Shown: positions 51,501 through 60,776 of the stretch, one piece after another
Layout: every line of letters starts with the position of its first letter
Position numbering within the stretch: the stretch's first letter is position 1
From: Gemmata palustris
GTDB lineage: Bacteria > Planctomycetota > Planctomycetia > Gemmatales > Gemmataceae
Direction of reading: 5' to 3'
Assembly: GCF_017939745.1 (NCBI RefSeq)
Contig: NZ_JAGKQQ010000001.1
Coordinates: 7,145,299 to 7,209,298, forward strand
Length of the DNA stretch: 64,000 bases
Program-made: the position numbers and the translations under genes
Notes under the pieces: model-generated
What the model saw: the letters and a program-made list of their open reading frames with translations, nothing else
Databases searched by the model: none
Told to the model about the DNA's origin: nothing

Positions 51501-54500
51501 ACGTCATCGAAGCGCGCCTCCGGCGCGACGAGGAGAATGGCGTTGAACCGCGGCAGCGCGAGGGCGCCGACGTTCTGCGAGCCGGCGGCGCCGGTCGCGC
51601 CCTGGTTGCCGAACCCGCCGCCGGGCGCGCTCACCCCGGTACGGGCCGCCGGGACGTAGTTCCCGTTCTGCCCGATCTGGACGCGGGTGAGGAGCGCGTT
51701 GAACGTGTCGGCGATGTAGTTGCAGTCGGCGTGTTCGAGCTGAACGATCTCGATCTTCGGTTGGACCTCTTTGGCCTGGCGCTGGAGCAGCTCGATCAGT
51801 TGGAGGACGATCTCCAGGTCCTTCGCGTCCTGGGAGCGAAGGACGATGGAATCGAACCCCGTGATCGGGATCGCGGTGATCGTGCCGCGCGGGGCCGCGT
51901 CCCCGCCGCTCGCTGCGCCCGGGCCGGGTTGCGCGCCCGGGTACCCGGGCGGTGCGACCGGCGGGGCCATAGTCGTGGGGAGGGCGCCGCCGGGCACAAT
52001 GGGCTCCGGCTGGCGCGCGCCGATCTGCACGACGTCGTTGAGTGGTTTCGGGGGCGCCGGTCGGTTGTAACCGAAATCCGGCGCATCGACCATCGGGTCG
52101 TAAATCTTGGAGACGGCCGAAGGGGCGTCCTTGCCCCGGTAGTCAAAATTTAAGGGGCCCTCCGTGCCGAGGCTGGCTTGGCGCCCGCCCCCGCGGGTTG
52201 CTCCCCCGCCGCCCCCACCGCGGTTCCCTCCTCCGCCCATTCCACCACCACCGATCCCGCCGCCGCCCCCGCGGTTCCCACCGCCACCGATCCCGCCGCC
52301 ACCACCGAGGCCGCCTCCGCCGAAGCCCCCGCCTCCGAACCCGCCCTGGCCGCCACCGAACCCACCCTGGCCTCCCCCGAATCCGCCCTGACCTCCGCCG
52401 AGGCCCCCGCCGCCCTGACCGCCCTGGCCGAAACCGCCGCGGTTACCCTGCTGCTGACGGGTGTCGCGGCCCTGCATGGCGTTGATCGCCTGCTGAACCA
52501 CGTTCGGGTCGATGCCCTTGAGCTGGACCAGTTTCACTGTTTCGGTGGTGCTGATCGTGGCGTTGTCCAGGTGCAGCGCCAGTTCCCGGATGTCCTGGTA
52601 CAGCGGCTCGGCGCAGACCAGTAAGAGGCTGTTGCTCCGGTCGTCCACCGAGAGCGAGAGCGCCGGTGGGCGCTGCTGTTGCTGCTGCCCGCCGCCGCCA
52701 CCGAGTGCGGCCGCGGCGAACGGGTTGAACACCGGCAGTGCCCCGACCTGCCCGCCCCCGGTGGGGGACATGGCGCTGCGGTACAATTCCCGGATCCGCG
52801 TCGCGACCTCGGCCGCGTCCGCGTTCTTGAGCGGGAGGATGTACGTCTTCATGACCACGGCGGAGTCGTTGGGTCCGCCGTCGATCGCGCCCTCGAGCAA
52901 CTTCTCGATCATCACCACGTCGAGCGGGCTGGCCTTGACCACGATCACGGAGTTGCTGCTCCGCTCCGCGACGACGCGAATGCGCCCCGGGGCGGGTGCG
53001 GCCGGTGCGCCACCGCCACCGAGCCCCAGCAGCGCCAACGGGTTCAGTCCGCCGCCCAATCCGCCGCGCCCGCCGCCCTGTTGCTGCTGCTGCGGGCCGT
53101 TGAAGATCTCGGTCAGCTCGCGGGCCGCGTCCTCGGCGGCCACGGACTTCAGCCGGATCACCTTGAACAGGTTCTCGTCGACCTTCGCGCCCTCGGTGGT
53201 GACGTACCGGGCCAGTTGCGCGAGCACCTCGAGCGCCTTCGTGTCGTCGCTCTGGATGATGAGTTTTCCGCCGGCCACGGTGATGGTGATCGGCTTGTCT
53301 TCCTTACGTTCCGGGTCGCTGATCTGCGCGGCGATCAGGAAGTCGCGGCCGGGCAGTTGGTCCCGCGTGCCCAGGGTCGGCGGTTTCGCCGGTGCCGGCA
53401 GCACGGGGGCCGGTTGAAGGCTCGGCGGTGATTGGAGCCCCGGTTGCGGGAACGCGCCCGTCGGCGGTTTGAGCACCGGCGGTTTCGGGTTGAGCGGGTC
53501 GTTGATGATGACCTTCTTGCCCATCCCCTCCATCGCGCGGCCGAGGAGTTCGGCGACGACCGCGGCGTTGGCGCCCCCACCGAGACTGATGGTGCGCGAG
53601 TTCGGCAGAATCGTGGGGCTGCTCGGATTCGTGTCGAGCCCGGTTTCGCCGAGGAGCTTGAGGACGTTCTTCGCTTCGGCGATCTGCGCCGCCGTGCCCT
53701 TAATCAGAATTCCCGGGGTTACCCCGGTCTTCTGAGGCTCGATGCTCGGTCCGCCGGCGAGCGTGGTCGGGAACAGTTTCACCAACTGCGCCGCCGCTTC
53801 GCCCGGATCGAGGGCGTTAAGCGCGATGAACACGGTCTCCTGGGCCGTCCCGCCCGGTTGGTCGAGACCGAGGTACGCCGCCACTTCCTTCTGATCGAGG
53901 GGCGCAGCGGACACCAAGATCTGGTTCTGGGCCGGGAGCGCGACCGCTTGCACCCAAGGGAATTTCGTCCCGATGTTCTTGGCGAGTTCGGCCGCGGCGC
54001 CGGCCGACACGGTGTACGTCCTCATCACCGGGTCGGCCGCTTTCAACTTCTCCTGTCCCGGGAAGAGCGGACGGTCCTGTTCTTCAATGATCTTCTTGGC
54101 GAGGCCGATCTTGTCCTGCGGCGCGGTAACGAGGATCGCGTTCCGGCGCGCGTCCACCGCGATCTGCACGGTCTTCACCCGCCCGCCGCCCGTAGCGGGT
54201 GCAGCGTTCCCGCCGCCGGGGGCGCGGCGCGGGTCACCCCCGCCGCCCTGCCCCCAGCGCGGATCGAACCCGCCCCCGCCCTGCCCCCAGCGCGGATCGA
54301 ACCCCGGCTGCATCGCTTGCGCGCCGGTGATATCGACCTTCACGTCGTTGCCGGCCATCAGCGTCTTGAGCGTTTCGGCGATCTCCTGCGGGCGCCGGTA
54401 CTCGCACACGTGGTTCAGCGAGTCCGCGCCCTTGTTCTTGTCCACGATGTCGTCGAGCGTCTTCTGGATGCGCGCGATGTTGCCGACCGTGTCCTGGATC

Positions 54501-55138
54501 AGCAGCGCGTTCGGCTTGATGAGCGGGAACATCGTGCCGAACGGGGTGAGCATCTTTTTCAGCTCTTCGACCGCGTCCTCGACCACCATGCCCTCGACGG
54601 GGACCACGACCTGCACGATCTCGGTGCGCCCGCGCTCGGGCAGCTCGCCGAGCGTGACGCGCGGGAGCAGGGTCGGGTCGATCTTCTCGTCCGACGGCTG
54701 GATGAAGAACGTCATGTGTCGGCGAATCAGAATGAACTTCTGCTGCATCATCGCCTCGTTGATGAGGTCGGTGACTTCGCCGATGGTGAACTTGCGGTCC
54801 TTGCCCGGCTTGATGGCCACGGTGCCGGTCGGCTTGACGGTGGTGATGAGCGTCAGCCCGGTTTCCTTCGAGTACCAGTCGAGGACTTCGTCCCAGCCGG
54901 CCTTCTCGAAGTTGATGCTCACCATCTTCGCGGGCGCCGCCGCGGGAGTCGCAGGGGCCACCGGCGCGACGGCGCCGGGCATCCCTGGGACCGGCATGGT
55001 CGCGGGCTGGGCCAAGGCGCGATCGATCGGCCCGGTCAGCCCGGCGGCCGCGGCGAGAACGCCGGGCAGCCACTTGCGGAGCTTCAGGAGCTTCCAGAAC
55101 GGAACCGCTCGCAGGCGCGAGCCGCGACGCTGACCCAT
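48506..55138 (-). CDS. gspD: Giant secretin (GspD/PilQ-like), about 2,210 residues
   Basis: The start is ATG 55138 (GGGGG upstream), giving a signal-like N-terminus up to ~residue 44. Many N-domain-like repeats follow (for example 'VMKTYILPLKNADAAEVATR', 'KNASAQIVATQLQNFWNSRY'). They are broken by a Gly-rich tract (~900-995), a Gln/Gly tract around 1370-1400, and Pro-rich linkers. The secretin domain lies at ~1650-1940 ('LRPQVQVADNQTGYMNVGQK'-like, 'VASDGETIVLGGLISKLENR'-like). A Pro-rich tail closes it. Ordinary GspD is about 650-750 residues. It should form the outer-membrane channel of the locus. Confidence 0.85.
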   Translation of the reverse strand: MGQRRGSRLRAVPFWKLLKLRKWLPGVLAAAAGLTGPIDRALAQPATMPVPGMPGAVAPVAPATPAAAPAKMVSINFEKAGWDEVLDWYSKETGLTLITTVKPTGTVAIKPGKDRKFTIGEVTDLINEAMMQQKFILIRRHMTFFIQPSDEKIDPTLLPRVTLGELPERGRTEIVQVVVPVEGMVVEDAVEELKKMLTPFGTMFPLIKPNALLIQDTVGNIARIQKTLDDIVDKNKGADSLNHVCEYRRPQEIAETLKTLMAGNDVKVDITGAQAMQPGFDPRWGQGGGGFDPRWGQGGGGDPRRAPGGGNAAPATGGGRVKTVQIAVDARRNAILVTAPQDKIGLAKKIIEEQDRPLFPGQEKLKAADPVMRTYTVSAGAAAELAKNIGTKFPWVQAVALPAQNQILVSAAPLDQKEVAAYLGLDQPGGTAQETVFIALNALDPGEAAAQLVKLFPTTLAGGPSIEPQKTGVTPGILIKGTAAQIAEAKNVLKLLGETGLDTNPSSPTILPNSRTISLGGGANAAVVAELLGRAMEGMGKKVIINDPLNPKPPVLKPPTGAFPQPGLQSPPSLQPAPVLPAPAKPPTLGTRDQLPGRDFLIAAQISDPERKEDKPITITVAGGKLIIQSDDTKALEVLAQLARYVTTEGAKVDENLFKVIRLKSVAAEDAARELTEIFNGPQQQQQGGGRGGLGGGLNPLALLGLGGGGAPAAPAPGRIRVVAERSSNSVIVVKASPLDVVMIEKLLEGAIDGGPNDSAVVMKTYILPLKNADAAEVATRIRELYRSAMSPTGGGQVGALPVFNPFAAAALGGGGGQQQQQRPPALSLSVDDRSNSLLLVCAEPLYQDIRELALHLDNATISTTETVKLVQLKGIDPNVVQQAINAMQGRDTRQQQGNRGGFGQGGQGGGGLGGGQGGFGGGQGGFGGGQGGFGGGGFGGGGLGGGGGIGGGGNRGGGGGIGGGGMGGGGNRGGGGGGATRGGGRQASLGTEGPLNFDYRGKDAPSAVSKIYDPMVDAPDFGYNRPAPPKPLNDVVQIGARQPEPIVPGGALPTTMAPPVAPPGYPGAQPGPGAASGGDAAPRGTITAIPITGFDSIVLRSQDAKDLEIVLQLIELLQRQAKEVQPKIEIVQLEHADCNYIADTFNALLTRVQIGQNGNYVPAARTGVSAPGGGFGNQGATGAAGSQNVGALALPRFNAILLVAPEARFDDVKKELKRLDQPTGAPFKAFQLKNASAQIVATQLQNFWNSRYPGESLQRNQFRVTFDILSNTVYVQGSNGDLKDAEELLRLMDTSVSKAVNDMRVFRLKNALSDELGQVLSQALTANVLDPRPQQTFTSPLAQTAGGQAIFGGGQLTGLGGQIGGQQGGQIGGQQLGQQGQQGQIGGQQGGLNGALQVAQINALVPTIGTGSAGGIHTKTTAIRFYSAKDGKTYETGFLSDVHIVSNARINALIVAAPAETMKMIEQLVENLDTVAAARSYVNVFQLSKGADATLTANLIAQLFTGQGRQATTGIGQQGGLGGTTQSRPLLILQGNPSDGASLIDLRLSVDDRTNSLIVAGSLNDLDTIRAIVARLEGAETQSRSNEVVKLRNAAAADVATAVQTFFTNSLQVYTTNFTSAYQQLQRNVVVIAEPVSNTVLISATPQYFAEIKRIIDKIDSQPPQVVIQVTIAEVQLNNTEEAGVELGLQTPVLFNRGTGLNFNNTSALPNVTVSESTVGFQGLGNLGVGRTSPTQGVGGFVFSASSDTFSLLVRALKAQGRVDVLSRPQVQVADNQTGYMNVGQKFPVATGSTITNGLAQQGINYIDIGITLQVTPRVNPDGKVLMRVEPTVSSVQPGAVSVGGIQAAVFNQQTVQTTVLASDGETIVLGGLISKLENRTETGIPYMKDIPYVGALFRYRQHTIQRREILVIMTPHIVRSEYDQARILAEESAKLKWCLPEVGAMHGHGMEVMGPASQGARPVPVGAPQLGGQAPVPGPSYIGTFNPIPLDGVPAYQPGAAQGMLQPGTPQPAYIPPSAQPGAAQSNNVMPPSGATILPMMPTQPVQPMVPMPGQPVGSQPVPGAVTLPPLPGATGAAPQLWPNQPAAGVMPVSATQPAFAPTSSTQSGFVPPAPTAPGYTQPAAPVGYVMQPAPGTPAAVQPLPGVPAAPSTAGRGFNMVGGSPNPGPAAPVQPQPAAGKDTPPADKKPIPKTTEGTQWNTGNNIFR

Positions 55139-55668
55139 AACATCCCCCAGAAACTGCGAAGCTCTCGTGGACCGGGTTCCCCCGCCGCTCGGTCGCGGCG
55201 GGTTCGCGGGCGCCCGTTCCCCAACGAGCGGTCCGCCGAACCGACGAGAGTGTTCACACACGTGATGAGGCTGAATATCGTCCGTCACCGGGGCCAGCAA
55301 CGGGAAACTGCCGAAGCAAGGGAACTTTTAATCTAACCCCAGTTTATCTCAGTTGCCGCGCCAACACACCGTTAGATCGGAATGAGAGAATGCGGCAAAT
55401 CTGGGTGGGCACGGGCACTTGGGTCGGGCTCGAATTTGGCGCGCCGAGTGCAAACTCGGGTCGGGGCTTCTCTGCCGATTGGTACGACGTCGTGTCGGGG
55501 AGAGGTCGGAACGCGATCCGAATCGCTGACCGAAAGCGGAACCGAAGTGGTGTGCTGATTTCTTCGTTGCGGGCGGTCTCGTTTTGTTGCGCGTGCGACG
55601 AACCTCGTGGTACAGCACGCGCAACAAAACGGGAACGCCCGACTTTTTGCTCGGCGGGATCTCGGTCC
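55139..55668. other. Gap between the M-like gene and the secretin gene
   Basis: About 530 bp without a convincing gene. It contains the perfect hairpin at 55580-55631 that should stop the upstream transcript, and so probably also the promoter for the secretin gene. Confidence 0.5.
55580..55631 (-). terminator. Hairpin ending the F-to-M transcript
   Basis: CGTTTTGTTGCGCGTGC and its exact inverted copy (17-bp arms, 18-base loop) lie ~40 bp past the stop of the M-like gene. On the minus strand the hairpin's descending arm ends in GTTTTG-like sequence of modest T content. Confidence 0.65.
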
Positions 55669-57312
55669 TCACGGGTTGCTGATCGCAGCCACTTCGACCA
55701 TCGGGCCGTTGTCCGCGGCCTGCTTGAGAATCTTCTTCGCCTCGGGGTCCGGGATCAGTGTGATTGTCGCGAGCGACTGCCCGACGGTCCACCGGTAGAG
55801 CTTGGCCGGTGTGGACGCGACCCCCGCGGCCATGTTCCCCGCGATCGCCGTGATCGGGTTGGCCGGCCCCTGTTTGGGCGGTCCGCCCTTACCCGGCCAA
55901 TTGGTCGGGCCGGCCTTCGGTTTCGCCGCCGCGGTCGGCTTCTGGTCTTCGAGAACCAGCGCGTCGCCTTCGACCGCGACCACTTTGAACGTGCGCTTGG
56001 TTTTGCTGTTGTCGTCGGAGATGACGAGCACGCCGTGCGCGTCAGTGTCATCTTCCTTCTTCTTGTCCTTGATGTAGTAGTACTTGCTCACGACCACCTT
56101 CTTGCCGTTCACGTCGATCTCGTACCGCTGGCGGTTCGCGGCGTCGCGGATCGCGGCCGACGCGGTGCCGTCCGAACGGAACGTGACCATCGTGAGGATG
56201 ATCGCCGCGTCCACTTCGGGGCGCTTGTCTTCTACGTTGCTCGCGACCTTTGCTGCTTCGACAGAAATTTTGAACGAGGTCTTCTCGACCTTACCGTCGG
56301 CGGAGGTCGCGATGACCGAGATGGTCTCCGTGCCTTCGCTCGCGGAGGTTTTGGGCAACTCGATGGCGAGCGCCTTCGGATCGACCTTCAGCGCGCCCGA
56401 GGGGAACAGCGTGCCCGACGCGATGGCCGTGACCTTCGTACCCACGGCGCCTTCGCCGCTGACCGCGACCTTCACGGGTGACGGCTTTTCGTCCTGGACG
56501 ATCTTCACGTCCTTGATCGGCGAGAGCTTGAACGCGGGGGGGGGCGCGAGCGGCCCGTTGAACGGGTCTTTCAGCACGATCAGGCTGTAGTCGCGGCCCT
56601 TGGCGAGCACCGAATTCAGCACCTGGGGCGAGATGCCGCGCCCGTACTCCTTTTGAGACGTCATGGTCGCGTACAGCCCGCCGCCCCCGATCGCCCCGAA
56701 CGCGGTCGGGATCTGGAGCAGCGTCTTCCGGTTCTCGGCGCCGTCCACGATGATGGCCTCGGTGGTGAGGTCCACGGTGAGGTCGTTGCGCTTGCCCGTG
56801 CCCTTTGCGCCCTCGTCTTCTTTCTTGATGCTGAAGTGCGTGATCTGGTGGAGCAGCCCGAGTTCGTAGTAGCCCTTGAGGAAGTCCTTCACGACCCACA
56901 TGTCGGCCTTCTTGATCTGCACCGCGTAGGCGATGCGCGTGTAGACCGGCTTGCCCTTGGAGATCTCGGGCACCTGGCGCGCGGTGTTGTCCACCACCTT
57001 CCACGAGATGGTGTACCCCTTCGGGGCCCCGGCCGCGTCCAGCAGGCGCCCCAGCGCGACGACGTACTCGCCCTTGGCGAGGTCCGCGTCGGCGGGGAGG
57101 CTCCGCGTGCGGGCCGCGGCCAGCTTCTTGGCGCTGGCCACTTGTGCCCGCTCGTCTTTCTCCAGGTCGTCGATCTCTTTTTGGATCGTTTCCTCGGCGG
57201 CTTTCTGCTGCTGGAGCGGCGACCAAATTAGCAGGTACCCGCCGGCGGCGCCGACGCCCAGCACCATGAGGCCGATCAAGAGGAGGGCCAGTGTTTGTTC
57301 GCGGGAAGTCAT
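55669..57312 (-). CDS. PilO/GspM-like inner-membrane protein
   Basis: I choose ATG 57312 (GAAGG upstream; a GTG lies 45 bp earlier). The ~547-residue protein has one N-terminal membrane helix ('LALLLIGLMVLGVGAAGGYL'), a coiled coil (~35-75) and a periplasmic domain, the layout of PilO/GspM. It carries a long extra C-terminal region with 'DVKIVQDEKPSPVKVAVSGE' and a beta-rich part. It lies directly downstream of the PilM-PilN-like gene, as in type IV pilus and T2SS operons. Confidence 0.7.
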   Translation of the reverse strand: MTSREQTLALLLIGLMVLGVGAAGGYLLIWSPLQQQKAAEETIQKEIDDLEKDERAQVASAKKLAAARTRSLPADADLAKGEYVVALGRLLDAAGAPKGYTISWKVVDNTARQVPEISKGKPVYTRIAYAVQIKKADMWVVKDFLKGYYELGLLHQITHFSIKKEDEGAKGTGKRNDLTVDLTTEAIIVDGAENRKTLLQIPTAFGAIGGGGLYATMTSQKEYGRGISPQVLNSVLAKGRDYSLIVLKDPFNGPLAPPPAFKLSPIKDVKIVQDEKPSPVKVAVSGEGAVGTKVTAIASGTLFPSGALKVDPKALAIELPKTSASEGTETISVIATSADGKVEKTSFKISVEAAKVASNVEDKRPEVDAAIILTMVTFRSDGTASAAIRDAANRQRYEIDVNGKKVVVSKYYYIKDKKKEDDTDAHGVLVISDDNSKTKRTFKVVAVEGDALVLEDQKPTAAAKPKAGPTNWPGKGGPPKQGPANPITAIAGNMAAGVASTPAKLYRWTVGQSLATITLIPDPEAKKILKQAADNGPMVEVAAISNP

Positions 57313-57382
57313 CGGATCGGGCCTTCGGTCGCGGTGATTCGTGGCTTGGTTGGACACCGGGAGTTACGAACGCGGCCGCCGG

Positions 57383-59029
57383 TCACGGGGCGGCGTCGGG
57401 CGCCTTACCTTCGGCCGGCGGGGGCGCGAGTTCGACCGGCGGGTCGGGCGCGCGCTCGGGGGCCGGGGTGAACGCCCCCCAGCTCCGCTTCGGCGGCGTG
57501 AAGTTCGGGTGGTTGGTGTACTTGTCCGGTTCGCGGTGGTTGACCTTCGTCACCAGCCCGAACCCCTGCGTGTACTTGCCCGCGCTCGCGGGGAGCGTAC
57601 CGAGGAAGCTCACGGGGGAGTTCGTGTAATATTTGTTCGTGAGCGTGTTGTCGCGCTCGGTGGCGGACACCAAGTTGTTGACCGGTTTGGCGTCGGTCGC
57701 GGCGATCTTCAGCTCCACCCGGGACTGCGCCTCTTGCTTCCCGTCCTTGCCCACCGGGTACGGGGTCGCGGCCACACTCGTGAGGCGCATGTTGTCGTCG
57801 GCGGGCATCCGGGCGGCGAGGTCGTGCAGTTCGTCGAGCCACACGACTTCGCGCTTCGACCAACTGTCGATCGCGGTCGCGCGGCTCACGTCCGGCTTGC
57901 CCTTGTCCGTCTTCTCTTTCAGCTCGTCCCGCCGCTGGGTCAGTTGACCCACTCGCGCCTCGGCCGAGTTCAGCATCATGAAGCCGAAAACGGCGCCGCC
58001 GGCGAGCAGCACACCGGCCGCGACCGCGGCGACCACGAGCCGCCGCTTCGCGGGGTCGCGCGTGGTCACCGGCTGCCGGGGCGCGGCGAAGTTGATCGGG
58101 AGCGCGTCGTGGGCCTTGCCCGCGAGCAGCCCCACGGCCCCGGCAAAGCGCCCGCGGATGTGTTCGGGAACCTTCGGCAGTACGTCGGCGAGCGGGTCGT
58201 AGGAGTGGACCGGGATGCCCAGGGCCGAGGCCAACCGGCCGGTCCAGCCCGGCCCCACTTCCGCGAGGTACACCGCCTGGACCGGGTGGCCCGGGTGCTG
58301 GCCGGCGTAGACCGTGAGGTTGCGGCGCAACTGCGCGACGAGCATGTTCTCGTTCGCCAGCACGGGGCTGGGGATCGCCAAAGTCAGAATCATCTCGCCG
58401 TTGCGGACGACGGTGAACTCGCCCCCGCTCGGGCTGAGGGTGAGGGCCGCGACCGTGTCGGTCTTGTGTTCCGGCGCCGGCGCCGTGCCCGCGGCGAACG
58501 CCCGGACCAGTCCGGCGGCCACCGCGTAGGGCCGGGGGGTGACGCCCGCGAGCTTCAGCCCGGCCGCGACGCACATCGCCTGGATCGCGTGGAACACGTC
58601 CTTCCGCAACATTACCGCCATCGCCCGGCGGTCGCCGTTCGCGTCGCCGCCGTTGCCGTTGGTCAGCGGCGCGTAGTCGAGTACCACGTCGTCGGGCGAC
58701 TCGGACATTTCCTTGATGGCCTGGAACTTGATGAGGGCCGGCTCCTCGTGCGCCGGCACCGGCGGGTGCTTCAGTTCCTTGAGAATGACCCGGTCGCGGC
58801 CGATCGAGACGAGGACCGGTGCGGGCGGGCCGCCGGCCGCGCGGAGCTTCGCGCGGAGGGCCTCGCCGAACGCGCGGGCGGTATCGAGCGTGAGCGCCGG
58901 GGGCGGGTCCCCGTCGTCCGCGGTCCACGCGGTCGCGTGGGTCAGCTTGACGGACCCACGCGCGCCGCCCGTGCCGGCGACGGCGTACACCCCGCTCGCT
59001 TCCAGATCGATCGCGATAAAGTTGGACAC
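57383..59029 (-). CDS. GspL-like PilM-PilN fusion
   Basis: The 548-residue protein starts with an actin-like PilM domain (about 1-320, 'MSNFIAIDLEASGVYAVAG', 'APVLVSIGRDRVILKELKHP'). A single membrane helix (about 340-358) and a coiled coil with a PilN-like periplasmic part follow. This fuses in one chain what pili encode as PilM and PilN, as in GspL. It would link the cytoplasmic ATPase to the inner-membrane platform. Start GTG 59029 with GGAG upstream. Confidence 0.75.
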   Translation of the reverse strand: MSNFIAIDLEASGVYAVAGTGGARGSVKLTHATAWTADDGDPPPALTLDTARAFGEALRAKLRAAGGPPAPVLVSIGRDRVILKELKHPPVPAHEEPALIKFQAIKEMSESPDDVVLDYAPLTNGNGGDANGDRRAMAVMLRKDVFHAIQAMCVAAGLKLAGVTPRPYAVAAGLVRAFAAGTAPAPEHKTDTVAALTLSPSGGEFTVVRNGEMILTLAIPSPVLANENMLVAQLRRNLTVYAGQHPGHPVQAVYLAEVGPGWTGRLASALGIPVHSYDPLADVLPKVPEHIRGRFAGAVGLLAGKAHDALPINFAAPRQPVTTRDPAKRRLVVAAVAAGVLLAGGAVFGFMMLNSAEARVGQLTQRRDELKEKTDKGKPDVSRATAIDSWSKREVVWLDELHDLAARMPADDNMRLTSVAATPYPVGKDGKQEAQSRVELKIAATDAKPVNNLVSATERDNTLTNKYYTNSPVSFLGTLPASAGKYTQGFGLVTKVNHREPDKYTNHPNFTPPKRSWGAFTPAPERAPDPPVELAPPPAEGKAPDAAP

Positions 59030-59093
59030 AGGTGCTCCGCTCCGAATTTCAATTCTTGGGGCCGGGCTCCACGTTCAAAACAGCGGACCCGGA

Positions 59094-60776
59094 TTATTGG
59101 CTCGTTTTCGACGGATCGAATCCGCGGGGGTTCTCCAGGTCCGTCAGGTCGCGTATGTGGAGGAACCGCGGGGCGCCCTGGTTCGTGTCGATGACGGCCT
59201 CCATGCGGGCCACCGGTCCGCTGCCGCCCTCGAAGTACCCGATCGACTGCACGCGGTACACCATCGCGCTGCCCGTCACGTACTTTTCCATTTGCTGGAA
59301 CGTGCTCGACGGAATGTTCGCGGTCGTAATCAGCCACGCGCCCGAGACGGTCGCGGCGTCGCCCGGTACCTGATCGGCGCGCGTGTTGATGATCGTGTCC
59401 ACGTACCCCTCGGTCATGCCCGGGATCCCCAGGAGCACCTCGCGCGGCGCGGTGTTCACGTTGATCCGGGGGATCATTTCGACGTCCTTCGTCACCGTGG
59501 TCTTGTCCATCAGCGAGCCGAGCAACTCGTTGCGCTTGCTGGCGTCGAGCAGGGGCGAGAACGCGACCACGTCGAGATCTTCTGCCTTGGCGTCCTTTGC
59601 GCGGGGGAGCGTGATCCGCGTGTTAATCAGATCGAAGATCGAGTTCACCTTGTTCTTGCCCGTCCAACCGTTCGATTCGCCCTTGGTCTGAACCGCGTCT
59701 TGGAGTTGGGCGAGTGTTGCGGTGGTCACGGGCGTTTGCTTGGGCTGGGTAGAGGTGAGGGTCACCGTCACGGTCCCAGCCGTCACGGTACTCCCCGAGC
59801 CGCTGCTCATTGAGACTGGCGTCGTTGTCGTTGTGGTGGTTTGGAGGTTTCCGCTGGCGTCCGTTTTGGTCGCGGTGAACATCTTGTACGCGACGATGTA
59901 CGTCGCCAGTTCGTCCCCGATCAACTGGGTGAGTTGCGGCAGCAGCGTGTCCAGTTCGCCGTTGAGGTACGCCCGCACGGTACCGGTCGAGTCCACGTTC
60001 AGTTCGCGCCCGTAGACAGTCAGGAAGTCGGACCAGCCGAGGTCCGGGGTTCCGCTCTCGCCGTCGTCGAACACGCCGTTGCGGTTCCGGTCGCCGCCGT
60101 AGAGCAGGTCCGGTGTCACGCCCCGGACGAACAGCAACTCGTCGAGCGAGTTGAGCGGGCCGTTCTTCGCCTTGTACGGGTTCGAGAGCGACTGGTACTC
60201 CGAGGATTCAGCGCCGCTGGCCCGCGGGACGTCGTCCGCGTCCACCCAGTCCACGATCGCGTCGGCGATGTCCGCGGTCATGTTGGGGAGCTGCATGAGC
60301 GCGTTGTAAAGCAAGTTGCCGGTGGGGTCGAGCGCCATCATGCTGTTGATGTTGATCTTGCCGCCCTCGTCGATCGCCCCGAACCGTTGCTCGTAAGTGC
60401 CCCCGTCCAGGCGGGCCACGGAGCGCACGTCGAAGTACGCGCTCTTGCGGCTGCTCCCGCCGGCTGCTGGTACTTCGATGCGCTCGAAAATGGTCGAGTT
60501 GTCGAACGGGTTGCTGTCGAGTTCCTCACTGAACGTGGTACGGTCGGAGAGCACCGCGGCGGCGTAGTGCAGCCCGGAAACGGCCGCGAGTTTGACCTGC
60601 GCGTCGTCGTTGGCCCGGGCGCTGGCCCGCGCTTCCGCCGACATCGCCGCAGTGAACCGGTACGCGACGAGCGACAGGACGACGATGACGATGAGCACGG
60701 CGAAAATAACGTACCCGCCGCGCCGCGAAGACTCGCGCTTGTCTCCTAATGGGTAGGAGGTCAGGTGCAGCTTCAT
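59094..60776 (-). CDS. gspK: GspK-like minor pseudopilin
   Basis: The 560-residue protein has a type IV pilin-like N-terminal helix ('YVIFAVLIVIVVLSLVAYRF') after a basic leader, and GspK features: 'GKININSM', helix-hairpin-helix-like 'LPNMTADIADAIVDWVDADD', and 'LNSLDELLFVRGVTPDLLYG'. A Thr/Ser-rich insert ('TTTTTTTPVSMSSGSGSTV') interrupts the middle. GspK caps the pseudopilus with GspI and GspJ. Its ATG overlaps the GspJ stop by four bases. Confidence 0.85.
   Translation of the reverse strand: MKLHLTSYPLGDKRESSRRGGYVIFAVLIVIVVLSLVAYRFTAAMSAEARASARANDDAQVKLAAVSGLHYAAAVLSDRTTFSEELDSNPFDNSTIFERIEVPAAGGSSRKSAYFDVRSVARLDGGTYEQRFGAIDEGGKININSMMALDPTGNLLYNALMQLPNMTADIADAIVDWVDADDVPRASGAESSEYQSLSNPYKAKNGPLNSLDELLFVRGVTPDLLYGGDRNRNGVFDDGESGTPDLGWSDFLTVYGRELNVDSTGTVRAYLNGELDTLLPQLTQLIGDELATYIVAYKMFTATKTDASGNLQTTTTTTTPVSMSSGSGSTVTAGTVTVTLTSTQPKQTPVTTATLAQLQDAVQTKGESNGWTGKNKVNSIFDLINTRITLPRAKDAKAEDLDVVAFSPLLDASKRNELLGSLMDKTTVTKDVEMIPRINVNTAPREVLLGIPGMTEGYVDTIINTRADQVPGDAATVSGAWLITTANIPSSTFQQMEKYVTGSAMVYRVQSIGYFEGGSGPVARMEAVIDTNQGAPRFLHIRDLTDLENPRGFDPSKTSQ

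Noticed and set aside
53432-55336. Long plus-strand frame across the secretin gene
   Set aside because: It is a shadow of the secretin gene with no domain of its own.
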